From Butyrivibrio sp. (GTDB taxonomy: Bacteria; Bacillota; Clostridia; Lachnospirales; Lachnospiraceae): a stretch of DNA of 64,000 nt. Each line of letters begins with the position of its first letter. Within the stretch, counting starts at the first letter, position 1. Where the stretch lies: contig JAFXTN010000025.1 in NCBI GenBank assembly GCA_017535785.1, positions 1 to 64,000 of the forward strand, read 5' to 3'. This document shows, piece after piece, positions 18,307-27,097 of the stretch. A model generated the notes under the pieces. That model was not told the DNA's origin. It searched no databases and was given only the letters and a program-made list of their open reading frames with translations. The position numbers and the translations under genes were made by a program.

Positions 18307-19992
18307 TCATCTTATGTTTTCAGAAGAATAAACTGAATCCCACTTCTCTGTTCTTTCATCGATGATGTCCTGTCCGCCTGATGAAAGATAATCGGAAAGA
18401 CCAGCTTCCCATGTAGCATCAAATTCTGCTGTAGGTGCCTTAACCGCATTGTCGAAGCAAGTATCTCTCTTAGCTGTAAGAGTATCACCTGCGCCGCTCT
18501 CAGATTCGATATCTCCGACATTTACATTGATACCGATCCTTGTATCTGTCTTAGCGATCTTATCTGCATCAAGGATATCCTGAGGATCTATGCCAGCATA
18601 TGTATGAGCGAGTGACTTATCTGTAAGCTCCTGGTTTGTAAGCTTAAGTCCGTTACATGTAATTGTATAGTCAATGTTCATTCCGGAATTCTGAATAGCA
18701 TCTCCTGTTGCAGCAAGGATCTCATATCCGCCGTCATCAAGAGTCTTATGGGTCACACCCTCTTCTCCTACCTGAAGGAACTCGATAACCTCAGGGCTTG
18801 AAATGTAATCAAGATAAAGCATGGAAGCAAGAGGCTCATCGTTGGTTGCAGGGAAGAAGATCTTTCTGTCGATAGGACCTGCAAGGAACTTATTGTGTCC
18901 GCCCTTCTTATCCTCAAAAGGATCGATAGCGATGTACTTGGCATCATCGCCTACAAGTCTCTTAAGGTTTGCAGCGATGGAATCCTCACCGTTTCTCCAA
19001 GGATAATCCCAGTTATGTGTAAATGCTCCAACATATCCGGCCTTCATCATGTCATCCTCTGTTGAGTCACCGGATCCGTAGAGATAGAAATCCTTCCACA
19101 AAAGTCCTTCGTTATACCACTCGTTAAGAAGCTTAACGCCGTCCTTTGTTCCGTTCTGGCAGATTTTTCTGTCATCAAAACCGTTTACATAGTATTCCTT
19201 ATCAGACATATCGGGATCAAGGAAAGACTCGATAAGAGTAGCTGCTCTCCAGCCCACATCATATGATACTGAATAAGGAACCATCTTGTTTGCATCAGAT
19301 CCGAGAAGTGTGTCCGCATTCTCCTTGAAAGCAACAAGGACCTCATGGAACTCCTCTTTTGTCGTAGGCTCTTTTAAGTTGAGCTTATCAAGCCAGTCCT
19401 TACGGATAAATGTGATAACACGGTTCATGTTGGCAAGCTTTGCTTCGATAGCCCATGTTGTTCCGTCGTTAAGATCTGAATTCCAATAAAGATTGGTCTC
19501 ACCGAGCCAGTTCCAAAGATTGGGAAGCTCGCTCTTATAGTTGTCGATATAAGGTCTCATATCGATGATCGCATCCATATCCGCATAAGCTTTAACTGTA
19601 GGATATGAATAGGTTACGCATACATCGGGAGCTGTTCCTGCAGCAAGCTGAGTGTTGATCTCATCAACCTCTGTCCAACGAGGGATAGCAACAAACTCAA
19701 CTTCTACGTTGTGCTTTTCAAGCATTCCCTTTTTGATGTACTCTGTGTAAACGTTGTTTGTAGGGTCTGAACCGCCGTCGTTGTTACGGTCATAAACCTC
19801 TACTGTGATGTGTCTTGTCTCGGCAAATTTGCCGTCTGTAAGCTCTGATGCTGCACCTTCTGCCTGAGCTGATGCTTCACCCGCATCGCTTCCCGAAGGT
19901 GCCGCAGGAGCTTCCCCACCTGTTTTACCGCATGCAGCAAGTGAAAGAGTCATTGCACATGCAAGTAAGAATGATAAAACCTTTTTCTTCAT
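18307..19992 (-). CDS. ABC importer sugar-binding lipoprotein, module B
   Basis: A 561-residue lipoprotein: signal peptide with the lipidation motif LAAC (Cys21), a Gly/Ala/Ser/Glu-rich tether to about residue 55, then the binding domain with PRWTEV and APDVCVTYSY. It aligns in outline with the module-A lipoprotein (ITVEVYDRNN against ITVELFDRSN; both end near IIDERTE), so the modules are paralogous, but divergence is large and ligands probably differ. GGGAGG lies six bases before the ATG. Last gene of the module-B operon; no enzymes accompany it. Confidence 0.9.
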   Translation of the reverse strand: MKKKVLSFLLACAMTLSLAACGKTGGEAPAAPSGSDAGEASAQAEGAASELTDGKFAETRHITVEVYDRNNDGGSDPTNNVYTEYIKKGMLEKHNVEVEFVAIPRWTEVDEINTQLAAGTAPDVCVTYSYPTVKAYADMDAIIDMRPYIDNYKSELPNLWNWLGETNLYWNSDLNDGTTWAIEAKLANMNRVITFIRKDWLDKLNLKEPTTKEEFHEVLVAFKENADTLLGSDANKMVPYSVSYDVGWRAATLIESFLDPDMSDKEYYVNGFDDRKICQNGTKDGVKLLNEWYNEGLLWKDFYLYGSGDSTEDDMMKAGYVGAFTHNWDYPWRNGEDSIAANLKRLVGDDAKYIAIDPFEDKKGGHNKFLAGPIDRKIFFPATNDEPLASMLYLDYISSPEVIEFLQVGEEGVTHKTLDDGGYEILAATGDAIQNSGMNIDYTITCNGLKLTNQELTDKSLAHTYAGIDPQDILDADKIAKTDTRIGINVNVGDIESESGAGDTLTAKRDTCFDNAVKAPTAEFDATWEAGLSDYLSSGGQDIIDERTEKWDSVYSSENIR

Positions 19993-20034
19993 CTTATACC
20001 TCCCATTTATATATTTTTTTATTAAGAACCCCAC

Positions 20035-20919
20035 TTATTCCTTAACCGCTCCCAAAGTAACTCCGGAAATGAAGTACTTCTGAAGGAAAGGATAAACACA
20101 GATAATAGGAACCGTTGAGAACATTACTATGGCGCACTTTATAGCCTCGTTCAGACCGGGAGTCGTGAATCCCTCCTGCGTTGCCACTTCAACGGCATTG
20201 ATGTTCTTCAGGATGTTATACAAAAGAAGCTGCAAAGGATACAGATCCTTGTTCTTTATATACATAAGAGCATCCGAGTATCCGTTCCATCTTCCGACCG
20301 CATAGAACAATGCAAGCGTAGCCATAACAGGCTTGGAAAGCGGTACGTAGATACTCATCAATATCCTTATAAAGCTCGCTCCGTCGATCATCGCCGATTC
20401 CCTCAGTGATTCGGGAATTCCGTAAAAGAAGCTTCTCATGATGATGACGTTATATACGCTCATACAGCTTGGAATGATCAGCGCCCAAGGTGTATCCAAC
20501 ATTCCGATCCTAAAGAGCAAAAGATAGTTCGGAATGATACCTGCGTTAAAAAACATTGTGATAGTCACAAATATATTGATCGCTTTTCTGCCTTTGAGCT
20601 CATCGTAGATCAAAGGATATGCACAAAGCATCGTCATAACTAGTGAAAGCACTGTGCATCCCAAAGTAAGGAACGCTGTCCATACGAAAGCTCTTATGTA
20701 CTTGGCATCTTTAAGTACATGCATATATGCATCTGCGTTAAAGCCCTTGGGTAACAGATATACTTCTCTTCTGATCAGATAATCCGTACCAGAAAATGAT
20801 TTAGCCAAAAGATTTATCATAGGGATGATACATAACAAGGAAATGATCACGCAGATAAGTATAAATATCGCATCCCCAATCTTACTACCGGTGGAATGTA
20901 CCACTCTGTTCTCTTCCAT
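20035..20919 (-). CDS. ABC sugar permease, LplC/YtcP type, module B
   Basis: A 294-residue six-helix permease, counterpart of the 15276 product. The EAA loop reads ESLRESAMIDGASFIRI and the C-terminus is GVTLGAVKE. AGGAGG lies eight bases before the ATG. It follows the first permease by 12 bases and precedes the lipoprotein by 42. Confidence 0.93.
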   Translation of the reverse strand: MEENRVVHSTGSKIGDAIFILICVIISLLCIIPMINLLAKSFSGTDYLIRREVYLLPKGFNADAYMHVLKDAKYIRAFVWTAFLTLGCTVLSLVMTMLCAYPLIYDELKGRKAINIFVTITMFFNAGIIPNYLLLFRIGMLDTPWALIIPSCMSVYNVIIMRSFFYGIPESLRESAMIDGASFIRILMSIYVPLSKPVMATLALFYAVGRWNGYSDALMYIKNKDLYPLQLLLYNILKNINAVEVATQEGFTTPGLNEAIKCAIVMFSTVPIICVYPFLQKYFISGVTLGAVKE

Positions 20920-20931
20920 TTAACTTACCTC

Positions 20932-21879
20932 CTACCATATTCCGCGTTCGCCAAACTTCCTCGACAACCAGTTGGCGCCTAACAGGAAGAATACATTTAC
21001 TACAGATTGGAATAAACCAACCGCGGCGGTAAGAGAAAACTGAGAACCTTTGATACCTGCCTTGTATACGTATGTAGCGATAACTTCAGCTTTTTCAAGT
21101 ACTGTGGGATTTGCCATTGCAAACGGCCTGTCAAATCCGGAACCAATGATATTACCAAGCGCCATGATAAGAAGCACGATTATGGTAGATCTGATCCCCG
21201 GAAGTGTTATATGCCACATCTTCTGGAATCTCGAAGCGCCGTCGACGCTTGCGGCTTCGTACAGATCAGGTGATATACCGGCGATCGCTGCGAGATAAAT
21301 GATTGAATTCCATCCAAAGCTCTGCCAGATTCCGAGGCCTATATAAGTCCTCACCCAGTTACCGGGTTCACCGAGGAAATTGATCGATGTTCCTCCGAGC
21401 TTTTCGATAAACAGATTTACAAGTCCCGTAGAGGGAGCAAAAAGCTGCAATGCCAAACCGTAGATAACTACCCATGAAAGGAAGTGTGGCATGTATGTGA
21501 TGGTCTGCACCACCTTTTTAAATTTCTTTACTCTAAGCTCATTTAAGATAAGAGCAAATATGATCGGAACGGGGAAACCTACGATAAGATCCTTTAGGTT
21601 GAGCACTATGGTGTTCTTCAACGCGATCAAAAAGTCTTTTGACTTAAATGCCTTGATGAAAAACTCCATACCGTTGTGCTTAGCCCAAGCCATCTTGTGT
21701 ACGGGAAGTACGATACTGTATTTTTTGAATGCGATCAGTATGTACCACATCGGAATGTACTTGAATATCAATAGATAGATCAATGGTAATGCTAAAAGAA
21801 GATACAGTTGATAATATCTTTTTAAGTAGACTTTATCAAATTTAACTTTAGGTGCCTTATAACCTTTGTCTCTAGCCAC
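20932..21879 (-). CDS. ABC sugar permease, LplB/YteP type, module B
   Basis: A 315-residue six-helix permease, counterpart of the 16163 product; the EAA loop is PDLYEAASVDGASRFQ. I place the start at the GTG at 21879 because GGAGG lies nine bases upstream of it; a GTG at 21912 is in frame but has no site. A GTG start may lower translation. First gene of the module-B operon, divergent from its regulator. Confidence 0.9.
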   Translation of the reverse strand: MARDKGYKAPKVKFDKVYLKRYYQLYLLLALPLIYLLIFKYIPMWYILIAFKKYSIVLPVHKMAWAKHNGMEFFIKAFKSKDFLIALKNTIVLNLKDLIVGFPVPIIFALILNELRVKKFKKVVQTITYMPHFLSWVVIYGLALQLFAPSTGLVNLFIEKLGGTSINFLGEPGNWVRTYIGLGIWQSFGWNSIIYLAAIAGISPDLYEAASVDGASRFQKMWHITLPGIRSTIIVLLIMALGNIIGSGFDRPFAMANPTVLEKAEVIATYVYKAGIKGSQFSLTAAVGLFQSVVNVFFLLGANWLSRKFGERGIW

Positions 21880-22060
21880 TTTCCTACTCCTCCACAAATT
21901 TTCTAAGCTCACTTTATCACTTAAGCGTATACTTCACCTTTACTGATATGATTAAAATATTGCAAAATATTACCATGCTTACGCATAATTAATATCTATT
22001 TTCCCGTTTTTATGCACATTGCAGCAAAAAAGATATATAAATCTGTACAAAACTCACATC

Positions 22061-22069
22061 ACTTTGCGC
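22061..22069. promoter_or_regulatory. ACTTTGCGC motif in the module-B divergent region
   Basis: Second exact copy of the 9-mer at 17164. It lies 12 bases upstream of the regulator's -35 and 181 bases upstream of the permease start. The 260-base region 21880-22139 shows no other gene. Confidence 0.35.
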
Positions 22070-22080
22070 AATTTTTATCA

Positions 22081-22109
22081 TTGTGATATATTCTCAATCA
22101 CGATATAAT
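22081..22109 (+). promoter_or_regulatory. Promoter of AraC regulator, module B
   Basis: TTGTGA (22081-22086) and TATAAT (22104-22109), 17-base spacer, sharing CACGATATAATAC with the module-A regulator promoter. Confidence 0.78.
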
Positions 22110-22139
22110 ACTTTCAAAATATGATTCACGGGGATGATT

Positions 22140-23015
22140 ATGAGTGAAAAGGGAAGAAAACTTTATCAAGCCATGGGTTCTGAGCTTGTATGCGAAGTCA
22201 AGACGATAACAGATCCTCTTGACGGAACAAGTGATATGCACAATCACACGTGTCATGAGATCCTTATCATCAAAGAAGGTTGTCTAAACTTTTTTACTGA
22301 GAATTCTGGTGTTGAAATGGAACGTGGAGATGTTGCTCTCGTGCCCAAATATGTATTTCACAGAGGCGAGCTGACAACTCCCGGCATATACGACAGGATC
22401 GTTATAAATGTCAGCGAAGAAGTTATAGAAAAGGCTTCAACCCAGCATTGCAACTTAAACAGCTGTTTTAAACCATATAACGATAAGGCGATACATACGG
22501 TCCACCTTGATGAAAACGAACTTGAAGAGATCAACCAATTAAGCACAAAGCTTCAGGAGAACCTGTTTAACACTACTCCCGAATCAGTCATTCTTGCCAT
22601 GGCGTATCTGAAGATCATCATGGTCAAGCTCAATAAGAAATATAAAAGAAACGATATCGGCATTGCTCAAGATAAGATGCCCGATATCGTAAAGAGAACA
22701 TTTAACTATATAGATGAGCATATCACAGGCGATATCTCACTTAAGATCCTGGAAAAAGAGATCCACAGTAACGGAACATACATCTCAAGATGTGTGAAAA
22801 AGATATCCGGACTTTCGATCTCACAATACGTCATAGCTAAGAGGATCGACCTTGCAGGTAAGCTCCTTCGCGAGGGAAATACCGCATACGAAGCGTGCTA
22901 TCGATCAGGCTTTAACAACTATTCCAATTTCTCGCGTACATTTACCAAGCAAGTCGGTGTCTCACCCAAGCAGTACCAGATGGAATATCGAAAAGGAATA
23001 ATAGCAAACATATAA
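22140..23015 (+). CDS. AraC-family transcriptional regulator, module B
   Basis: A 291-residue paralogue of the regulator at 17346, same length once the ATG at 22140 is used (GGGG six bases upstream; the ATG at 22134 touches that site). HNHTCHEI in the sensing domain and YEACYRSGFNNYSNFSRTF with GVSPKQYQ in the DNA-binding domain are nearly identical to module A. It is divergent from the module-B permease operon. The sensing halves differ more than the DNA-binding halves, suggesting different inducers but possible cross-talk at DNA. Confidence 0.93.
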   Translation: MSEKGRKLYQAMGSELVCEVKTITDPLDGTSDMHNHTCHEILIIKEGCLNFFTENSGVEMERGDVALVPKYVFHRGELTTPGIYDRIVINVSEEVIEKASTQHCNLNSCFKPYNDKAIHTVHLDENELEEINQLSTKLQENLFNTTPESVILAMAYLKIIMVKLNKKYKRNDIGIAQDKMPDIVKRTFNYIDEHITGDISLKILEKEIHSNGTYISRCVKKISGLSISQYVIAKRIDLAGKLLREGNTAYEACYRSGFNNYSNFSRTFTKQVGVSPKQYQMEYRKGIIANI

Positions 23016-23055
23016 AAAAGAGGAAAATGCCCTATAATGACATTTTCCTCTTTTG
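23016..23055. terminator. Bidirectional terminator between regulator B and trpB2
   Basis: AAAAGAGGAAAATG (23016-23029) pairs perfectly with CATTTTCCTCTTTT (23041-23054). It lies between two convergent genes and has A and T tails on both sides. Confidence 0.88.
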
Positions 23056-23082
23056 TTATTTCATCTAAACCAAAGAAGCTAA

Positions 23083-24459
23083 TCAATCAACCTTAGGAAG
23101 TGTTGCAAAGCTCTTTGCAAGCTCTTCGTCTGTAGGGATATAGTCAGTCATATCTCCGTCATTGAACTTCTGATATGCAACCATATCGAAATATCCTGTA
23201 CCTGTAAGACCAAAGAGAATTGTCTTCTCCTCTCCTGTCTCCTTGCACTTAAGAGCTTCATCGATAGCAGCTCTGATAGCATGGCTACTCTCGGGAGCGG
23301 GAAGGATACCCTCAACTCTTGCAAACTGCTGAGCTGCCTCGAATACAGATGTCTGCTCAACAGAAATAGCCTCCATATAACCATCGTGATAGAGCTGTGA
23401 AAGGATCGGGCTCATGCCGTGATATCTAAGTCCTCCGGCGTGGTTAGCTGAAGGAATGAAGTTACTTCCGAGTGTGTACATCTTAGCAAGAGGACATACC
23501 ATTCCTGTATCACAGAAGTCGTATGCGAACTTACCTCTTGTAAAGCTGGGACAGCTTGCGGGCTCAACAGCAATGATCCTGTAGTCCTTCTCTCCTCTGA
23601 GCTTCTCGCCCATGAAAGGAGAAATAAGTCCGCCGAGGTTGGATCCGCCGCCTGCACATCCGATGATCACATCGGGAGTGATGTTGTACTTATCAAGTGC
23701 AGCCTTAGCCTCAAGACCGATAACTGTCTGATGGAGAAGTACCTGGTTAAGAACTGATCCAAGAACATATCTGTAGCCTTCTGTCTTAGTTGCAACCTCA
23801 ACAGCTTCTGAGATAGCACATCCGAGTGAACCTGTTGTTCCGGGATGCTCAGCGTTGATCTTACGTCCGATCTCTGTATCCATTGAAGGTGAAGGAGTTA
23901 CGCTTGCGCCGTATGTGCGCATAACTTCTCTTCTGAAAGGCTTCTGCTCATATGAAACCTTAACCATGTATACTTTACAATCAATTCCAAGATAAGCTGA
24001 GGCCATTGAAAGAGCTGTTCCCCACTGACCTGCACCGGTCTCTGTGGTAACACCCTTAAGTCCCTGCTTCTTGGCATAATATGCCTGAACAATAGCGGAG
24101 TTAAGCTTGTGGCTTCCGCTTGTGTTGTTTCCTTCGAATTTGTAATAAATCTTCGCGGGAGTTCCGAGTGCCTTCTCAAGACAGTACGCTCTTACAAGTG
24201 GTGAAGGTCTGTACATCTTGTAGAAATCCTGAACTTCCTGAGGGATATCAATGTAAGGAGTTGTATCGTCAAGCTCCTGCTTGATAAGCTCATCGCAGAA
24301 TACGGGACGAAGATCGTCAAAGCCCATAGGCTGAAGTGTTCCGGGATTAAGAAGCGGTGCGGGCTTATTTTTCATATCTGCCCTTACGTTGTACCACTGC
24401 TTGGGAATCTCGTCCTCAGATAAATAAATCTTATAAGGTATCTTATTATTTTCACTCAT
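23083..24459 (-). CDS. trpB: TrpB2-type tryptophan synthase beta subunit
   Basis: A 458-residue PLP enzyme of the TrpB2 branch, longer than canonical TrpB1. TSGSHKLN holds the PLP lysine Lys118; GCAGGGSNLGG binds the cofactor phosphate; LGSVLNQVLLHQTVIG and HAGGLRYHG are TrpB2 signatures. It makes tryptophan from indole (or phosphoserine/serine plus indole) and can act without TrpA. No other trp gene is near, as is common for TrpB2, which often salvages indole. The ATG at 24459 has AGGGGG nine bases upstream; a start eight codons earlier lacks a site. Confidence 0.92.
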   Translation of the reverse strand: MSENNKIPYKIYLSEDEIPKQWYNVRADMKNKPAPLLNPGTLQPMGFDDLRPVFCDELIKQELDDTTPYIDIPQEVQDFYKMYRPSPLVRAYCLEKALGTPAKIYYKFEGNNTSGSHKLNSAIVQAYYAKKQGLKGVTTETGAGQWGTALSMASAYLGIDCKVYMVKVSYEQKPFRREVMRTYGASVTPSPSMDTEIGRKINAEHPGTTGSLGCAISEAVEVATKTEGYRYVLGSVLNQVLLHQTVIGLEAKAALDKYNITPDVIIGCAGGGSNLGGLISPFMGEKLRGEKDYRIIAVEPASCPSFTRGKFAYDFCDTGMVCPLAKMYTLGSNFIPSANHAGGLRYHGMSPILSQLYHDGYMEAISVEQTSVFEAAQQFARVEGILPAPESSHAIRAAIDEALKCKETGEEKTILFGLTGTGYFDMVAYQKFNDGDMTDYIPTDEELAKSFATLPKVD

Positions 24460-24519
24460 GGAATAATGCCCCCTGATTTTCACAATTTAATTCATTAAAG
24501 CACAAAAATACACGGTCTG

Positions 24520-25371
24520 TCAACCTCTCGCAGCCTTGATCGCATCAAGCAGATCTTCAGGAATAAACAGCTTTCCAAAGCCACAGCCAAGGTCGATCTT
24601 CGGTTTGTTTTTACCGTGAAAATCAGATCCTCCGCTTATCAAAAGATCGTATTTAGCCGCCAGTTCTTTTATCTGTCTCTCATCTCTTGCATCATAAGTG
24701 GAATATATGGCTTCTATGCCCATAAGTCCGGCGTCCTTGAGCCTTGAAACAAGCGCATCAAGCTTCTCATCGCTAAGATGATACAAAATGGGATGTGCAA
24801 GGATCGGCACGCCGCCTGCATCAAGGATATACTTAACTCCTACCTCGGGATCTATCTTGTTCGGAGGAACAAAGCAAGGCTTTCCTTCCCCTATATATCT
24901 GTCAAAGGCTTCCTGCCAGCTTCCTACAAATCCCTTTTCCAAAAGATATTTCGCAAAGTGCGCTCTTGTCATAACAGCGCCCGGAAACTCGTTTTGAACA
25001 TCCTCATAGGTAAGATCGAGGCCACCGATGGTCTGAAGCTTACCTGCTATCTCGATATTTCTTTTCTCTCTTACTTCATGAAGCTCTTTTAACCTGTTTA
25101 AAAAGAGCTCGTCGTGATGATCGACGTAAAGGCCTACGATATGGCAATCTTTTCCTTCATTTACAGTCGATATCTCAACTCCGGGAATGAGTTCCATCCC
25201 GGGACAATTCTCTTTAGCATATTCAAGTGCTTCATCGATGCCTTTTACTGTATCGTGGTCTGTTAAAGCTATCGCCGCAAGATCCTTTTGATAAGCGCGG
25301 TCCAAAAGCTCTTTTACCGTAAAGGTCCCGTCTGAATTATTGGAATGTGTGTGAAGATCTATTGCTCTCAT
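24520..25371 (-). CDS. PHP-domain phosphoesterase (RNase AM/TrpH-like)
   Basis: A 283-residue PHP-fold metalloenzyme. Metal ligands visible: His7 and His9 in DLHTHS, Asp14, Asp38-His39-Asp40 in LTDHD, Glu in PGVEIS, HCHIVGLYV-like strand, AHPILY and the C-terminal GSDFHG. This set matches YciV/RNase AM proteins that trim 5' ends of RNA or hydrolyse 3',5'-nucleoside bisphosphates. The ATG immediately follows the stop of the upstream HAD gene (TAAATG), with GGGAG eight bases upstream inside that gene, so the pair is translationally coupled. Confidence 0.86.
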   Translation of the reverse strand: MRAIDLHTHSNNSDGTFTVKELLDRAYQKDLAAIALTDHDTVKGIDEALEYAKENCPGMELIPGVEISTVNEGKDCHIVGLYVDHHDELFLNRLKELHEVREKRNIEIAGKLQTIGGLDLTYEDVQNEFPGAVMTRAHFAKYLLEKGFVGSWQEAFDRYIGEGKPCFVPPNKIDPEVGVKYILDAGGVPILAHPILYHLSDEKLDALVSRLKDAGLMGIEAIYSTYDARDERQIKELAAKYDLLISGGSDFHGKNKPKIDLGCGFGKLFIPEDLLDAIKAARG

Positions 25372-26190
25372 TTATATTGCTCCCAGTATAAACTCGGCAA
25401 GTCCGTCGTGATCGTTGTCCTCTTTCGTGATCACATCAGCACATGCCTTAACGCTGTCTTTTCCGTTTATCATCGCGATTCCGCAGCCGGCAGCTTCAAG
25501 CATTGAGATGTCATTTTCCTCATCTCCTGCCGCGTAAGTATTTTCTATCGGGATGTTCAGATATTCGGAAAGTCTTTTTACAACGCTTCCCTTTCCTGCC
25601 TCAGCGGGAAAGATCTCAAGATAATACGGATTGGAATAAAGCGTTGTGAGCGCATCGCCCGTCATCTCGTGAAGAGCCCTTCTGAAGCGCTCCTGTTTCT
25701 CATGATCGTGTAGCTCAACAGAAAGAAGCTTAGACGGTGGCGTCTTAACCTCTTTGAGGATATCGTCGGTGACGATGAGCGGAGTCTTGATGACTCTTCT
25801 GTAGTACTTCATGCACTCTCCGTCGTTTAACGAAACAATATGTGTCTCGGTATAAGCATGCACGTGAACATCATATTTCTTGGCAAGATCAAATATCGGT
25901 CTGATCATTTCAAGCGGCACACCGACTTTGTAAACAAAATCGCCCTTATCTACATCGTAGATCTCTGTGCCGTCACTGCCACATAAAAAAGAGCCCTTAA
26001 AATTCAGTCCGAGGTCGGCCGCAACAGCCTTAGCGCTGTCGATGGCACGCCCCGTATTGATGCAGAAATGATTACCTGCATCAGTGAACTTTTTAAGGGC
26101 ATCCATGGTCTTTTCAGAGACCTGCTTACCACCGGTAAGCAAAGTCCCATCAAGATCAAAGAAAAATATTTTTTTCGCGGATATACTCAT
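25372..26190 (-). CDS. Cof-type HAD-IIB sugar-phosphate phosphatase
   Basis: A 272-residue HAD hydrolase with the large C2B cap. Motif I is FFDLDGTLL (Asp12, Asp14), motif II appears in CINTGR, and motif III is GDEENDISMLEAAG near the C-terminus. Members dephosphorylate sugar phosphates, flavin mononucleotide or related small molecules; the actual substrate cannot be told here. It is directly adjacent to the PHP gene and 18 bases downstream of the small acidic protein gene. Confidence 0.88.
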   Translation of the reverse strand: MSISAKKIFFFDLDGTLLTGGKQVSEKTMDALKKFTDAGNHFCINTGRAIDSAKAVAADLGLNFKGSFLCGSDGTEIYDVDKGDFVYKVGVPLEMIRPIFDLAKKYDVHVHAYTETHIVSLNDGECMKYYRRVIKTPLIVTDDILKEVKTPPSKLLSVELHDHEKQERFRRALHEMTGDALTTLYSNPYYLEIFPAEAGKGSVVKRLSEYLNIPIENTYAAGDEENDISMLEAAGCGIAMINGKDSVKACADVITKEDNDHDGLAEFILGAI

Positions 26191-26208
26191 TTTAACAAAC
26201 TCCGATCA

Positions 26209-26463
26209 TTAAGCCTCAACAATGAGATATCTGCCATCTCCTATGTCAAAAACCTCATCTGCATCAAGCACGTTTTCATCTCCAATGTCAACACCGGTAT
26301 CTTCAAAGTATTCCATAACTTCATCGGCGCCTTCAACAACAACCGCCATGGAATCCTCCAAAAACGCCTCAGCCTCTTCCATGTTCTCTGCTACATTCTC
26401 AGGAAAAAGCTGTCCCTGATTCTCAAGAAAACATTTCAAAACCGCATCATCATACTCGTGCAT
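26209..26463 (-). CDS. Small acidic protein of unknown function, beside maf
   Basis: An 84-residue protein I do not recognise by function. It is strongly acidic (many Glu and Asp), has no membrane helix or Cys motif, and ends in a short beta-like DGRYLIVEA. MHEYDDAVLKCF at the start looks helical. GGAGG lies six bases before the ATG at 26463; an ATG two codons earlier overlaps the spacing. It sits 14 bases downstream of maf in an operon with the HAD and PHP genes. Similar small proteins near maf in clostridia suggest conservation, but I cannot confirm that. Confidence 0.7.
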   Translation of the reverse strand: MHEYDDAVLKCFLENQGQLFPENVAENMEEAEAFLEDSMAVVVEGADEVMEYFEDTGVDIGDENVLDADEVFDIGDGRYLIVEA

Positions 26464-26477
26464 ACACAACCTCCAAA

Positions 26478-27062
26478 TTATAACAAACCTCTTTTTTTCA
26501 TTTCCCGGTATAGCCTTGCAATCGGAAGTCCAACCACGTTGTAGTAATCTCCTCTTATTCCGTTTATAAATTTACCGAATTGACCTTGGACGCCGTAAGC
26601 ACCTGCCTTGTCATCGGCTTCTCCCGTCGCTACGTACTCATCAACTTCCTCTTCGGACATTGTTGTCACGTAAACGAGAGTCTCTTCGGAAAACGAAAAG
26701 TGTCCTTCTTTTCCGTCTTTTACAAAAAAGACGGTTACCCCTGTATAGACTGCATGCTCGTCTCCCTGTAGAGAAGTTATCATCTTCTTGGCGTCTTCTC
26801 TGTCTTTAGGCTTCCCCAGTACTCTATAATTATATGATACGACTGTGTCAGCGCCTATTACAACTAGGTTTTCGGTATCTTCGGTAAAAATTTTGTGAAA
26901 AATCTCTGAAGCTTTATTGAAAGAAAGCTCCTCTACAATATCGTTTGGTCTTACACTTGTTGTACTCTCATCACCCTCTGCAGGTATAACTTCGTATTCA
27001 GTTATTATCTTGGATAGAAGCTCCTTTCTTCTGGGTGATCCTGATGCTAAAATATAACGCAT
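26478..27062 (-). CDS. maf: Maf-like nucleotide pyrophosphatase
   Basis: A 194-residue Maf/YhdE protein that hydrolyses non-canonical or canonical nucleoside triphosphates (dTTP/UTP type). Motifs: ASGSPRR (6-12), IGADTVV with Asp72, LGKP (82-85) with the catalytic-site Lys, and TGVTVF. The C-terminal GAYGVQGQFGKFINGIRGDYYNVVGLPI is diagnostic. The segment between GADTVV and LGKP is SYNYRV, where relatives usually have an Asp-Gly turn. Located 35 bases after ppk. Confidence 0.93.
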   Translation of the reverse strand: MRYILASGSPRRKELLSKIITEYEVIPAEGDESTTSVRPNDIVEELSFNKASEIFHKIFTEDTENLVVIGADTVVSYNYRVLGKPKDREDAKKMITSLQGDEHAVYTGVTVFFVKDGKEGHFSFSEETLVYVTTMSEEEVDEYVATGEADDKAGAYGVQGQFGKFINGIRGDYYNVVGLPIARLYREMKKRGLL

Positions 27063-27097
27063 TACTACTAATTCCTCTCTCCTTTTGTTTCTTTTTC

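Noticed and set aside
23083-24459. Part of a tryptophan operon
   Set aside because: The protein is TrpB2, which usually stands alone, and no trp gene is adjacent.
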